Shown here: piece after piece, positions 43,053-51,493 of the stretch
Position numbering within the stretch: the stretch's first letter is position 1
Layout of the letters: each line of letters begins with the position of its first letter
Origin: Cyclobacteriaceae bacterium
Lineage (GTDB): Bacteria > Bacteroidota > Bacteroidia > Cytophagales > Cyclobacteriaceae
DNA length: 64,000 bases
NCBI GenBank assembly: GCA_019638255.1
Contig: JAHBUD010000001.1
Span: forward strand, 434,001 to 498,000
Reading direction: 5' to 3'
Translations under genes and position numbers: made by a program
The notes under the pieces: generated by a model
Database searches by the model: none
What the model saw: the letters and a program-made list of their open reading frames with translations, nothing else
What the model was told of the DNA's origin: nothing

Positions 43053-43080
43053 AAAACCCCGGTAAGTATACCGAGGTTTT
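43053..43080 (-). terminator. Intrinsic terminator of tRNA-Phe
   Basis: AAAACCCCGGTA (43053-43064) pairs with TACCGAGGTTTT (43069-43080) around an AGTA loop, with one C/A mismatch. On the - strand the stem ends in a run of seven T (43050-43056), right after the tRNA 3' end at 43082. Confidence 0.85.
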
Positions 43081-43081
43081 G

Positions 43082-43154
43082 TGGTGACGGAGGGAATTGA
43101 ACCCCCGACACAAGGATTTTCAGTCCTTTGCTCTACCAACTGAGCTACGTCACC
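43082..43154 (-). tRNA. tRNA-Phe (GAA)
   Basis: The 73-nt cloverleaf reads GGTGACG at the 5' acceptor strand and CGTCACC plus discriminator A at the 3' end. The D-arm is GCTC-AGTTGGTAGA-GC. The anticodon loop CTGAAAA has GAA between AAGGA and TCCTT. The T-arm is GGGGG-TTCAATT-CCCTC. CCA is not encoded. A consensus promoter lies upstream and a terminator downstream, so it is a single transcription unit. Confidence 0.98.
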
Positions 43155-43189
43155 GGGTGAATATGATCCCCGACTGCTGTCAGGGGGCA

Positions 43190-43220
43190 CAAAAGTATGT
43201 AATTTTACATTTGGTGCAAA
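43190..43220 (-). promoter_or_regulatory. Consensus promoter of tRNA-Phe
   Basis: Read on the - strand, TTTG (43217-43220) is followed by exactly 19 bp and TACTTTTG (43190-43197), a full match to the Bacteroidota -33/-7 pattern. The mature tRNA 5' end lies 36 bp downstream. Confidence 0.7.
43206..43213 (+). promoter_or_regulatory. Candidate -7 element of the Fe-S operon
   Basis: TACATTTG fits TAnnTTTG and lies 56 bp before the ATG of the Fe-S protein gene, interleaved with the divergent tRNA promoter. No -33 TTTG is found at the right distance. Confidence 0.35.
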
Positions 43221-43269
43221 ACCTCGATGTATTTTTGGATTTAAGCGATTTCAGAATTAACTATCACAT

Positions 43270-44577
43270 ATGATTCAACAGGTAGTATTTGCAATAATTC
43301 TGCTGGGCTTTTCCTTCTTCATCGCAAGGCGGATTAGTCTTATAAAAAAAGGCATTCAACTTGGCAAGCAAACACCACTAACAGGTAGCACTTCAGCAAG
43401 GTGGAAAAATGTATTGTTCATTGCTTTCGGGCAGAAGAAAATGTTTAAGCGCTTAGTGCCGGCTGTGCTTCACCTTTTAATTTATGTCGGGTTTCTGATT
43501 ATTAACCTTGAAGTTTTAGAGTTTATTATTGATGGCTTAGCAGGCACGCATCGATTTTTCGCACCATTCCTGGGATCAATTTATTCGGTGTTGATGAATG
43601 TGTTTGAATTTTTAGCGGTGGCCGTTTTACTGTCGTGTGTGTTTTTCCTTATCAGAAGAAATGTGTTAAAAATTCCACGGTTTTGGTCGGCCGAGATGAC
43701 AAGCTGGCCAAGAATGGATGCTAACACCATTCTCATGGTTGAGATTGTGCTCATGCTTGCCATCTTAACCATGAACGCAACTGATCAGCTGCTGCAAATC
43801 CATGATCCCCACTATACTGCAACGGGCTCACTTTTCTTCAGCAGTTTTTTTATACCAGTATTTGAAAATCTTGAAACCGGTACATTGATTTTTGTTGAAC
43901 GCTTTGCCTGGTGGTTTCATATTGTGGGCATACTTGGTTTTGCCTTATACGTAACCCACTCCAAACACCTGCATATTTTTATGGCCTTCCCCAACACGTA
44001 CTATGCAAAGCTGGAACCAAAGGGGCACATTAACAACATGCCGGTTGTTACTAACGAGGTTAAAAGCATGTTGGGTATTGCAGAAGCTGGAGCAACCCCT
44101 CCAGCAGAACCCGGTCGATTCGGAGCAAAAGATGTTAATGATCTTTCCCGGATAAATCTGATGGCAGCCTTTGCTTGCACCGAGTGTGGGCGTTGCACAT
44201 CTGAATGTCCGGCTAACCTCACGGGTAAAAAACTTTCTCCTCGCAAAATCATGATGGATACCCGTGACCGTGTCGAGGAGGTATCAAAAAGTATAGCATC
44301 TGGTGGCGCAGGATTAAGCGATGGCAAAACATTACTCGGGGATTATATTACGAAAGAAGAAATTAACGCCTGTACTAGTTGTAATGCCTGTGTTGAGGCA
44401 TGCCCTGTAATGATCAATCCGCTTGATATAATTTTGGAGTTAAGACGGTACGTGGTCATGGAAGAGTCCGGTTCTCCGGCCTCCTGGAATTCAATGTTTC
44501 AGAATATTGAAACCAATTTTGCACCATGGAAATTTTCTCCAAGCGATCGGTTTAACTGGCCAAAAGATCAGGCATGA
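43270..44577 (+). CDS. Membrane (Fe-S)-binding protein, HdrC/GlpC-like
   Basis: This 435-residue protein joins a membrane module to a ferredoxin-like domain. Five or so hydrophobic helices occupy about 1-235. A 4Fe-4S dicluster domain then has C303, C306, C309, C313 (CTECGRCTSECP) and C368, C371, C374, C378 (CTSCNACVEACP). It resembles the HdrC-type subunit of heterodisulfide-reductase-like complexes, passing electrons between the quinone pool and the HdrB-like partner encoded at 45023. Its stop overlaps the next gene by 4 bp. The donor and acceptor in vivo are unknown. Confidence 0.92.
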   Translation: MIQQVVFAIILLGFSFFIARRISLIKKGIQLGKQTPLTGSTSARWKNVLFIAFGQKKMFKRLVPAVLHLLIYVGFLIINLEVLEFIIDGLAGTHRFFAPFLGSIYSVLMNVFEFLAVAVLLSCVFFLIRRNVLKIPRFWSAEMTSWPRMDANTILMVEIVLMLAILTMNATDQLLQIHDPHYTATGSLFFSSFFIPVFENLETGTLIFVERFAWWFHIVGILGFALYVTHSKHLHIFMAFPNTYYAKLEPKGHINNMPVVTNEVKSMLGIAEAGATPPAEPGRFGAKDVNDLSRINLMAAFACTECGRCTSECPANLTGKKLSPRKIMMDTRDRVEEVSKSIASGGAGLSDGKTLLGDYITKEEINACTSCNACVEACPVMINPLDIILELRRYVVMEESGSPASWNSMFQNIETNFAPWKFSPSDRFNWPKDQA

Positions 44578-45023
44578 AAAATCTGTTTAACCCAGCGGAT
44601 GCTCAGGAAATTCTGAGCCGTATAGAAAAGCTAACCCCGGAAACGCAACGCTTGTGGGGAAAGATGAATGTTGCCCAGATGTTAGCACATTGCTCCAAGT
44701 TATTGCGTATTGCGCGCGGACTTGAAAAACCTAAGCGAAGTGTGCTTGGCATGCTGCTGGGATGGATGGTAAAAGAAATTTTCTTCGGAGCAAAGCCCCA
44801 CCCTAAAAACAGTCCCACTGGCAAAAACTTGATCGTAGCAGATCAAAAAATTTTTGAGGAAGAAAAGAAAATACTGATTGAGCATGTAAAAGCATTTGCA
44901 GAGGGCGGCCCGGCAGCGTGTACAACGCATCCCAATCCCTTCTTTGGAAAATTAGCCCCTGAGGAGTGGGCTCGCGGACAGTACAAACATCTTGATCATC
45001 ATTTACAACAATTTGGAGTTTAA
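44574..45023 (+). CDS. DUF1569 domain-containing protein
   Basis: This 149-residue protein is related to the DinB-like helical bundle group DUF1569. It has the family motifs RLWGKMNVAQMLAHCSKLL and FFGKLAPEEWARGQYKHLDHHLQQF; the conserved His residues (C/H near 42 and HLDHHL) probably bind a metal. Its role is unknown. It is embedded between two Fe-S protein genes, overlapping the first by 4 bp and the second by 1 bp, so all three are coupled. Confidence 0.9.
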   Translation: MKNLFNPADAQEILSRIEKLTPETQRLWGKMNVAQMLAHCSKLLRIARGLEKPKRSVLGMLLGWMVKEIFFGAKPHPKNSPTGKNLIVADQKIFEEEKKILIEHVKAFAEGGPAACTTHPNPFFGKLAPEEWARGQYKHLDHHLQQFGV

Positions 45024-45817
45024 TGAACAGCAACATGAACATACCTACACTGGCAGAACTTACAGCTAAAGGACAATCGCCCGATGTACTTTTTTGGGTT
45101 GGCTGTGCCGGCTCTTTTGACGATCGATACAAGCGTGTCACCCTTGCTTTTGCAAAAATTCTAAATGCGGTTGGTGTATCCTATGCAGTTTTAGGCACAG
45201 AGGAAAACTGTACGGGCGATCCGGCCAGAAGGGCAGGAAACGAATTCCTTTTTCAGATGCAGGCCATGAGCAACATACAGGTGTTGAATGGTTACGGTGT
45301 AAAAAAAATAGTTACGGCTTGTCCGCATTGTTTCAACACACTTAAAAATGAATACCCCGAACTGGGGGGTAATTACGAAGTTATTCATCACTCCGCTTTT
45401 CTGCAGCAATTGATCAACGAGGGGAAGATTAAACTCAGTGTAGACAATGCATTCAAAGGACAAAAAATAACCTATCATGATTCGTGTTACCTGGGTAGGG
45501 CAAATAATATTTATAAGGCACCTCGTGAAGTGCTGGAAGCGCTTAATGCAGACCTCGTAGAGATGAAACGTTGTCGAACAACCGGCTTATGCTGTGGTGC
45601 AGGCGGAGCACAGATGTTTAAAGATGCGGAGAAAGGGAAAAAAGAAATTAACATTGAACGAACAGAAGAAGCGCTGGCAACGGGCGCTACTACGGTTGCT
45701 GTTGCGTGTCCGTTTTGCATGACAATGATGACCGATGGTGTTAAGAATAAAGAGCGCGAGGCAGAGGTTAATGTAAAAGACCTTGCTGAACTAATCGCAG
45801 AGGCTACGGGTTTGTAA
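45023..45817 (+). CDS. (Fe-S)-binding protein, HdrB-like CCG domain
   Basis: This is a 264-residue cysteine-rich protein with two CCG-type modules as in HdrB/GlpC/LldE. The first has WVGCAGSFDDR and ACPHCFNTL. The second has YHDSCYLGR and the CCGAGGAQM motif that ligates an unusual Fe-S cluster in HdrB. It probably forms a complex with the HdrC-like membrane subunit at 43270 and reduces or oxidises a thiol or organic acid. The substrate cannot be assigned from sequence. ATG overlaps the preceding stop (TAATG). Confidence 0.92.
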   Translation: MNSNMNIPTLAELTAKGQSPDVLFWVGCAGSFDDRYKRVTLAFAKILNAVGVSYAVLGTEENCTGDPARRAGNEFLFQMQAMSNIQVLNGYGVKKIVTACPHCFNTLKNEYPELGGNYEVIHHSAFLQQLINEGKIKLSVDNAFKGQKITYHDSCYLGRANNIYKAPREVLEALNADLVEMKRCRTTGLCCGAGGAQMFKDAEKGKKEINIERTEEALATGATTVAVACPFCMTMMTDGVKNKEREAEVNVKDLAELIAEATGL

Positions 45818-45846
45818 TTTACAGTCAGAATAAATTCAGTAACGTT

Positions 45847-46359
45847 ATGTTTGTACCCTTCGACAGTCTTCCCGGCACAGCGCGCATTTGGATATACCAG
45901 GCTGATCGCAAATTGAATGAAGTAGAGAAAACCACAATTTCAAGCGTCCTTCATTCGTTCACGAGTCAATGGACGGCCCATCAACAACCGCTGAAGGCAT
46001 CCTTTGCTGTACTGCATGATTATTTTGTTGTTTTGGCAGTAGACGAATCATACACTGAAGCAAGCGGATGCTCCATCGATAGTTCAGTGGCCGTTATCCG
46101 ACAGTTGTGTGCTCAACTTGATGTTGATTTGTTGGGCAGAAACAAAATCGCTTTTTATATAGACGAACAAGTTCATCTTATACCGATTAACGAATTGAAA
46201 AGTAAACAGCAGGAGGGTTTTTGGAGCGCCAATGCAACGGTATTTGATAATACCATATTGACAAAGGATGCATTTCTTTCATCGTGGAAGACCAAGGCAG
46301 CAGGAACATGGCTAAATCGGTACCTTTCCACTAAAGCTTTGCAGCATACTGAGAACTGA
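45847..46359 (+). CDS. Conserved Bacteroidota protein of unknown function
   Basis: This is a 170-residue soluble protein beginning MFVPFDSLPGTARIWIYQADR, with a body that includes SFAVLHDYFVVLAVDE and LDVDLLGRNKIAFY. Homologues are often labelled ABC transporter ATPase in Bacteroidota, but I see no Walker motif, so that name is unsupported. It follows the Fe-S operon by 29 bp and may be cotranscribed. Confidence 0.8.
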   Translation: MFVPFDSLPGTARIWIYQADRKLNEVEKTTISSVLHSFTSQWTAHQQPLKASFAVLHDYFVVLAVDESYTEASGCSIDSSVAVIRQLCAQLDVDLLGRNKIAFYIDEQVHLIPINELKSKQQEGFWSANATVFDNTILTKDAFLSSWKTKAAGTWLNRYLSTKALQHTEN

Positions 46360-46393
46360 TTTTTTTGTAGTTTTAACGCTAAGTCGTTGTACT

Positions 46394-48427
46394 ATGAGGT
46401 TATTGTTAATTTTTGTGGTAGGTCTGGTAGTGGCAGGGTGTAGCGTTGAAAAAAAGGCCACCAAGGCATTTATGCGTGGCGAGTATCAAAATGCCATTAC
46501 GCTTTTTAACAAGAGCAAACCAAAAGAGCCCGCCAAAGCCAATTACTTTGTTGCTGAATCCTATCGATTATCAAACCGGCTAAAAGAATCAGAGGCATAT
46601 TATGCCAAAGCTGGTGGGGCCGGCATAGACAAGGACTCCATTCAGTTTTATTATGCCCAGGCGTTAAAAGCGAATTCAAAGTATAATGAATCAAGAAAGC
46701 AGCTGGATGAATTAATCAAGCGTACTTCAAACGAAAAACTCAAAACCCGGGCGCAGGCAGAGTATGATGGTCTAGCCAAACTTGAAAAGTTGCGGGAGAA
46801 GGGAAGTTTTTACAGGGTTAGAAACCTTGAATTGCTAAATACACCGGCCAGCGAATATGCACCGGTGTACCAGAACAATGAATTGTATTTTACCTCTTCA
46901 CGCGGGAACGGTAGAATTTATGAAGCCGAGGGTAAACCTTTTACTTCCATTTATAAAGCCGCCACTCGTGGTGCCAATGTTGATGTTACAACGGTACAGT
47001 CACTGCCTGCAGGCATCAATGATGATCTACGCAATGTTGGTTGCCCAGCGTTTACCCCCGATGGCCGCACCATGGTATTTGCCATGGGCAACACACGCAA
47101 GAAAAAAGGCGGAGCAGATGTTGACCTCTACCTTTCACGATTCAGAAATGGTGAGTGGAGCGAGCCTCAACGACTTAATATCAACACGCAATTCAAGGAT
47201 GAGTACGATGCAGTAGCCCGCAACAACAGCTGGGATTCTTCTCCGGCTTTTTCGCCTGATGGCCGCACACTTTATTTTGCCTCCAACCGACCGGGCGGAT
47301 ACGGTGGAACGGACATTTATTCAGCACAAATGGATTCGCGCGGACGATTTTCACGCGTGCGAAACCTCGGTCCAGAAATCAACACCTCCGGTAATGAATT
47401 ATTTCCTTACGTATCGGAAGATGGTAAGCTCTACATTGCGTCAGATGGTCATCCTGGCTTTGGTGGGTTGGATTTATTTGTGGTGAAAAGGTCTGGCGGA
47501 AAAACGGTTGTCGAAAATCTGGGCGAGCCCATGAATTCACCGGCTGATGATTTTGGAATATTTCTGTTTCGTCCCGATCGCGGCTTTTTAACTTCCAATC
47601 GTGAGGGCGGAAAAGGCGATGATGATATTTATACATTCGTAAATGAAGATCCAGACCTGAAGGTTGTAAATTATTTTCTGGCTGGTATAACCTACACTCC
47701 GCTTACCGACAGCACCCTTCAGATTTTACCAAACGTGCGAGTGTCCTTGCTTGATGGACAGGGTGAAATGATGCAGGATTATGTAACGGGCAACGATGGA
47801 AAGTTTTTGTTCCGCGTGTATGAAAATGAAGACTACAACCTGATTGGTGAAACCGATGGCTATTTGGTAGAACGACAAGCCTACACCACCAAGGGTAAAT
47901 CAGTCGATCCCTCAACCCTTAAAGATCTTGTCACCAATATTACTCTTGATACTATACTTGTTCTTGATAAAATTGAGATCAATAAGGTATTCCGTCTCGA
48001 AAATATTTATTTCGGTTATGACAGTTCCAATATCCGTCCCGATGCTGCTCGTGAACTGGATAAACTTGTCCAACTTCTGATAGATAACCCGGAAATTAAA
48101 ATTGAAATGGGCTCGCATACCGATAGTATAGCTTCTAATGTTTACAATTACGAACTGTCAAAACGAAGAGCAGAGGCAACCGTTGAATACCTTATAAAAA
48201 GGGGAATTGCGCCTGATAGATTAACCGCCAGAGGATATGGAGAAGAGGTACCCATAGCGCGCAACACCAACCCGGATGGTACCGATAATCCGGAAGGCCG
48301 CGCACGCAACCGAAGAACAGAATTCAAGATTCTGGAAGTAGGGGTTATTCCCAAGCCGTTGAGTGAAGACGAGTTTGACGAGGACAAGTATTTTAGAAAG
48401 GGAACGGAACTGAAGAAGGGGAATTAG
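46394..48427 (+). CDS. PorE-like OmpA-family lipoprotein (TPR, propeller, OmpA)
   Basis: This is a 677-residue outer-membrane lipoprotein with lipobox VVAGC (Cys16). In order it has TPR repeats (about 20-110), a PD40/WD40-like propeller (about 150-390, with SPAFSPDGRTLYFASNRPGG), a carboxypeptidase-regulatory-like beta domain (about 430-510), and an OmpA peptidoglycan-binding domain (about 550-670, YFGYDSSNIRPDAARELD, MGSHTDS). This order is that of PorE, which anchors the type IX secretion machinery to peptidoglycan. Paralogues with the same architecture are numerous in Bacteroidota, so I leave the symbol empty. Confidence 0.9.
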   Translation: MRLLLIFVVGLVVAGCSVEKKATKAFMRGEYQNAITLFNKSKPKEPAKANYFVAESYRLSNRLKESEAYYAKAGGAGIDKDSIQFYYAQALKANSKYNESRKQLDELIKRTSNEKLKTRAQAEYDGLAKLEKLREKGSFYRVRNLELLNTPASEYAPVYQNNELYFTSSRGNGRIYEAEGKPFTSIYKAATRGANVDVTTVQSLPAGINDDLRNVGCPAFTPDGRTMVFAMGNTRKKKGGADVDLYLSRFRNGEWSEPQRLNINTQFKDEYDAVARNNSWDSSPAFSPDGRTLYFASNRPGGYGGTDIYSAQMDSRGRFSRVRNLGPEINTSGNELFPYVSEDGKLYIASDGHPGFGGLDLFVVKRSGGKTVVENLGEPMNSPADDFGIFLFRPDRGFLTSNREGGKGDDDIYTFVNEDPDLKVVNYFLAGITYTPLTDSTLQILPNVRVSLLDGQGEMMQDYVTGNDGKFLFRVYENEDYNLIGETDGYLVERQAYTTKGKSVDPSTLKDLVTNITLDTILVLDKIEINKVFRLENIYFGYDSSNIRPDAARELDKLVQLLIDNPEIKIEMGSHTDSIASNVYNYELSKRRAEATVEYLIKRGIAPDRLTARGYGEEVPIARNTNPDGTDNPEGRARNRRTEFKILEVGVIPKPLSEDEFDEDKYFRKGTELKKGN

Positions 48428-48450
48428 ACAGCGTGTTTCTGAGAATTTTT

Positions 48451-48485
48451 AAAAAAACGAATGCCGGTAAATGCCGGCATTTTTT
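48451..48485 (+). terminator. Intrinsic terminator of the porE-like gene
   Basis: AATGCCGG (48460-48467) pairs perfectly with CCGGCATT (48474-48481) around TAAATG, preceded by A7 and followed by TTTT. It lies about 30 bp after the stop. Confidence 0.85.
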
Positions 48486-48498
48486 ATTTGATCTTTTC

Positions 48499-48506
48499 TA
48501 ACTTTG
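48499..48506 (+). promoter_or_regulatory. Candidate -7 element of fumC
   Basis: TAACTTTG fits TAnnTTTG and lies 23 bp before the fumC ATG and just after the terminator. No -33 box is seen at 19 bp. Confidence 0.4.
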
Positions 48507-48529
48507 GCCACTCTTTAAATCATAAAATT

Positions 48530-49924
48530 ATGAGTTACCGCATTGAGAAGGACACCATGGGCGAAGTAAAAGTGCCGGCTGAAAAATACTGGGGCGCCCA
48601 AACAGAGCGTTCTCGAAACAATTTTAAAATCGGCCCGGAAGCCAGCATGCCAAAGGAAATAATTTATGCCTTTGCATACCTTAAAAAAGCAGCTGCCATG
48701 GCCAATCATGATCTGGGCGTCTTGTCTTCAGAGAAGAGTGACCTTATTGCAACAGCCTGTGATGAAATTCTTGCCGGTAAACTCGATGGTGAATTTCCGT
48801 TGGTGATCTGGCAGACGGGCTCCGGCACACAAAGCAATATGAATGTAAATGAAGTGATAGCTTATCGCGCACATGTTAACAGTGGAGGCAAACTTACCGA
48901 TGAGAAAAAAGTTTTACATCCCAACGATGACGTAAACAAATCACAATCATCAAACGACACCTTTCCTACTGCGATGCACATTGCTGCCTATACGTTAGTG
49001 GTGGAGGTAACACTGCCCGGTATGAAAAAGCTTCGCGACACACTCGCTAAGAAATCTGCTGAGTATAATGGCATTGTAAAGACTGGCCGCACGCATTTTA
49101 TGGATGCCACTCCGCTTACGCTTGGCCAGGAGTTTTCCGGCTATGTTCAGCAGATCGATAACAGCATACGGGCAATTAACAATGCGCTGGAGATGATATG
49201 CGAACTGGCACTGGGTGGAACAGCCGTGGGCACTGGGCTTAACACACCAAAAGGCTATGACGTATTGGTGGCAAGGAAGATTGCCGAGCTTACAGGTTAT
49301 CCATTTGTTACTGTGCCAAACAAGTTTGAAGCATTAGCAGCACACGATGCTATGGTTGAACTGTCGGGTGCATTGAAGCGCGCTGCGGTAGCGCTGATGA
49401 AAGTAGCGAACGATATACGAATGTTAAGTTCTGGCCCACGGTGCGGTATTGGCGAAATCATAATACCGGATAATGAACCCGGCTCTTCCATCATGCCGGG
49501 CAAAGTTAATCCAACACAACCCGAAGCATTAACGATGGTGTGTGCACAGGTTATGGGCAATGATGTGGCTGTTTCGATTGGCGGGGCATCCGGTCATTTT
49601 GAGTTGAATGTTTTCAAGCCGGTAATCGCGGCAAACGTATTGCAATCCGCCAGGCTTTTGGGTGATGCGTGCGTGTCATTTAACGATAAGTGTGCAGAAG
49701 GCATTGAGCCTAATCTGTCATACATCAAGCAACATCTTGAGAATTCATTGATGCTGGTAACAGCTTTGAATACCCATATCGGATATGAGAATTCAGCTAA
49801 AATTGCCAAGAAGGCCCACCATGAAAATAAGACGTTACGTGAGGCAGCCATTGAGTTAGGCTTGCTTACCTCCGAACAGTTTGATGAATGGGTAAGACCC
49901 GAAAAGATGGTGGGTAGCCTTTAA
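48530..49924 (+). CDS. fumC: Class II fumarate hydratase
   Basis: FumC interconverts fumarate and malate in the citric acid cycle and is iron-independent. At 464 residues it is full length. It starts [17 protein letters not shown] and contains [38 protein letters not shown] and the fumarase/aspartase signature [16 protein letters not shown] with the catalytic Ser. A longer in-frame reading from 48461 runs through a terminator and a promoter element, so the ATG at 48530 is chosen. It is a single-gene unit. Confidence 0.98.
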   Translation: MSYRIEKDTMGEVKVPAEKYWGAQTERSRNNFKIGPEASMPKEIIYAFAYLKKAAAMANHDLGVLSSEKSDLIATACDEILAGKLDGEFPLVIWQTGSGTQSNMNVNEVIAYRAHVNSGGKLTDEKKVLHPNDDVNKSQSSNDTFPTAMHIAAYTLVVEVTLPGMKKLRDTLAKKSAEYNGIVKTGRTHFMDATPLTLGQEFSGYVQQIDNSIRAINNALEMICELALGGTAVGTGLNTPKGYDVLVARKIAELTGYPFVTVPNKFEALAAHDAMVELSGALKRAAVALMKVANDIRMLSSGPRCGIGEIIIPDNEPGSSIMPGKVNPTQPEALTMVCAQVMGNDVAVSIGGASGHFELNVFKPVIAANVLQSARLLGDACVSFNDKCAEGIEPNLSYIKQHLENSLMLVTALNTHIGYENSAKIAKKAHHENKTLREAAIELGLLTSEQFDEWVRPEKMVGSL

Positions 49925-49978
49925 AAATAGGATTTTCAAAATATTTCGTACTTTTATTAAACTTTTTAAACTATACCC

Positions 49979-50608
49979 ATGAAAAAGATTACACTACTCT
50001 TCTGTATGGCTTTACTTTTTGCGGGCACTCAAACTTTTGCCCAGCTTTCCAAGCAGGAAAAAAAGGAGTGGAAGAAAAAAGCCAAAGAATACGCTAAACA
50101 GCCCTCTAACCTCAAGCAATTCACTGAGGACAAACAAAGTGCCGATAACCAGGTGGCCACTCTTAACCGGAGGGTAACCGAACTGCAAAAAAGCGTTAGC
50201 GATAAAGATGCACGCATTGCAGAGTTGGAGGACCAACTTTCGCAGATGCGTGGTCAGCTTACGGCTGCACGCGCAGAACTTGCGCAACTGAAAGAAAACC
50301 CCGTGATAAACCCCATGGACTTTTCAAGGGGTGTGGTATTTCGCGTTCAGGTGGGGGCGTTCAAAAACAAGGATCTTCAAAAGTATTTTGATAACAACCC
50401 CAACTTTGGTGGCGAGGCCAAAGACAATGAACCTCAGCGTATAACTATTGGTATTTTCCGCGATTATTGGGAAGCCGACCAATTCAAGAAGTACATGCGC
50501 GAAATGGGCGTTAAAGATGCATGGATTGTTCCTTACCGTGATGGTCAGCGCACTGAAATCAAAGAAGTTTTGGAAGGCGTAACGGCAGAAAAGCCAAAGA
50601 CTGAGTAG
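49979..50608 (+). CDS. Exported coiled-coil protein with SPOR-like C-terminus (ERM-annotated family)
   Basis: This 209-residue protein has a signal peptide (about 1-21, ending QTFAQ), a lysine-rich stretch, a coiled coil (about 50-105, NRRVTELQKSVSDKDARIAELEDQL split) and a C-terminal domain. That domain has VFRVQVGAFKNKDLQ and ITIGIFRDYWEADQFKKYM, the two repeats expected of a SPOR-type peptidoglycan-binding fold. Homologues in Cytophagales are labelled Ezrin/radixin/moesin family. A periplasmic cell-wall role is inferred. Confidence 0.85.
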   Translation: MKKITLLFCMALLFAGTQTFAQLSKQEKKEWKKKAKEYAKQPSNLKQFTEDKQSADNQVATLNRRVTELQKSVSDKDARIAELEDQLSQMRGQLTAARAELAQLKENPVINPMDFSRGVVFRVQVGAFKNKDLQKYFDNNPNFGGEAKDNEPQRITIGIFRDYWEADQFKKYMREMGVKDAWIVPYRDGQRTEIKEVLEGVTAEKPKTE

Positions 50609-50633
50609 AAAAACAAGATATACCCTATATTTG

Positions 50634-50664
50634 AAAAGCAGCATTGAACCAATGCTGCTTTTTT
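50634..50664 (+). terminator. Intrinsic terminator
   Basis: A perfect 12-bp stem, AAAAGCAGCATT (50634-50645) with AATGCTGCTTTT (50651-50662), loop GAACC, is followed by T. It lies 25 bp after the SPOR-like gene's stop. Confidence 0.9.
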
Positions 50665-50700
50665 GTTTTATATGTGGGGAACTTTAGTGAGGTTTGTGCG

Positions 50701-51489
50701 ATGAAAAAACAAGCACTGATTATTGCTTTTTTATGCGTTGGCATATCAGCCTTCGCCCAGGTGCGCGTTGATAAACTGGTATTAAAACCCGGTGAGCTAT
50801 TTGAGTTGGATCATCAGTCGGATATTCTGGTTACCGATACATTGATCATGATGGACTCGTCCATGATCATACTCAATGAATTGAAACGTGAAAATTTCAT
50901 CCGAACCAAAGTAGCGATAATCGGAAATGACTGTAAGATTATCGGTGTCGGTATTCATGGTCAACCCGGACGAAGCGGTCGGCCAGGCGTTACATCAGTT
51001 GGCCCTTGTCGTGATGGAACAGAAGGAACCATTGGTGCAACCGGATTGACCGGAGGCCCCGGTTCGAATTTGATTTTTTATGTTAGCGAGCTGAAGATAA
51101 ACGGAAGGCTCATCATTGATCTTTCCGGTGGTAATGGTGGTGATGGTGGAGCCGGAGGCAAAGGCGGAGATGGCAGCCCGGGCACCGTCCATTGTACTGG
51201 AGGCGATGGCGCCAACGGAGGCGATGGTGGCCGTGGAGGCGATGGCGGCAATGCCGGAAATCTTATAATCAGCAGTGTGAATGCCGATGTGATCAGAAAC
51301 TGGGTCGGCACAAAAATTATTTTCAAGAATTATAGCGGTAGGGCCGGTCAGGGTGGGCGAGGAGGCTATGCAGGATCTGCAGGCTTAGGCCCATCGCGAA
51401 AGAATGGCAAAGATGGTTTGCCCGGATCATACGGAGTGAATGGTACGCGCGGTAAGGATGGAACACTTACCTTCGAAATCAATCAGTAA
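50701..51489 (+). CDS. Secreted collagen-like glycine-rich protein
   Basis: This 262-residue protein starts at the ATG at 50701, which gives a clean signal peptide (MKKQALIIAFLCVGISAFAQ). A short beta-rich N-terminal part (VRVDKLVLKPGELFEL, DTLIMMDSSMIIL) is followed by glycine-triplet regions: GQPGRSGRPG, GATGLTGGPG, then GGNGGDGGAGGKGGDG, GANGGDGGRGGDGGNAGN, and GRAGQGGRGGYAG, interrupted by short beta segments. The pattern resembles collagen-like or PGRS-type surface proteins. No sorting signal is clear. It lies 4 bp upstream of recJ, so the two may be cotranscribed. Confidence 0.8.
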   Translation: MKKQALIIAFLCVGISAFAQVRVDKLVLKPGELFELDHQSDILVTDTLIMMDSSMIILNELKRENFIRTKVAIIGNDCKIIGVGIHGQPGRSGRPGVTSVGPCRDGTEGTIGATGLTGGPGSNLIFYVSELKINGRLIIDLSGGNGGDGGAGGKGGDGSPGTVHCTGGDGANGGDGGRGGDGGNAGNLIISSVNADVIRNWVGTKIIFKNYSGRAGQGGRGGYAGSAGLGPSRKNGKDGLPGSYGVNGTRGKDGTLTFEINQ

Positions 51490-51493
51490 GCGA

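Noticed and set aside
45847..46359. ABC transporter ATPase label for the 170-residue protein
   Set aside because: No Walker A, Walker B or signature motif is present.
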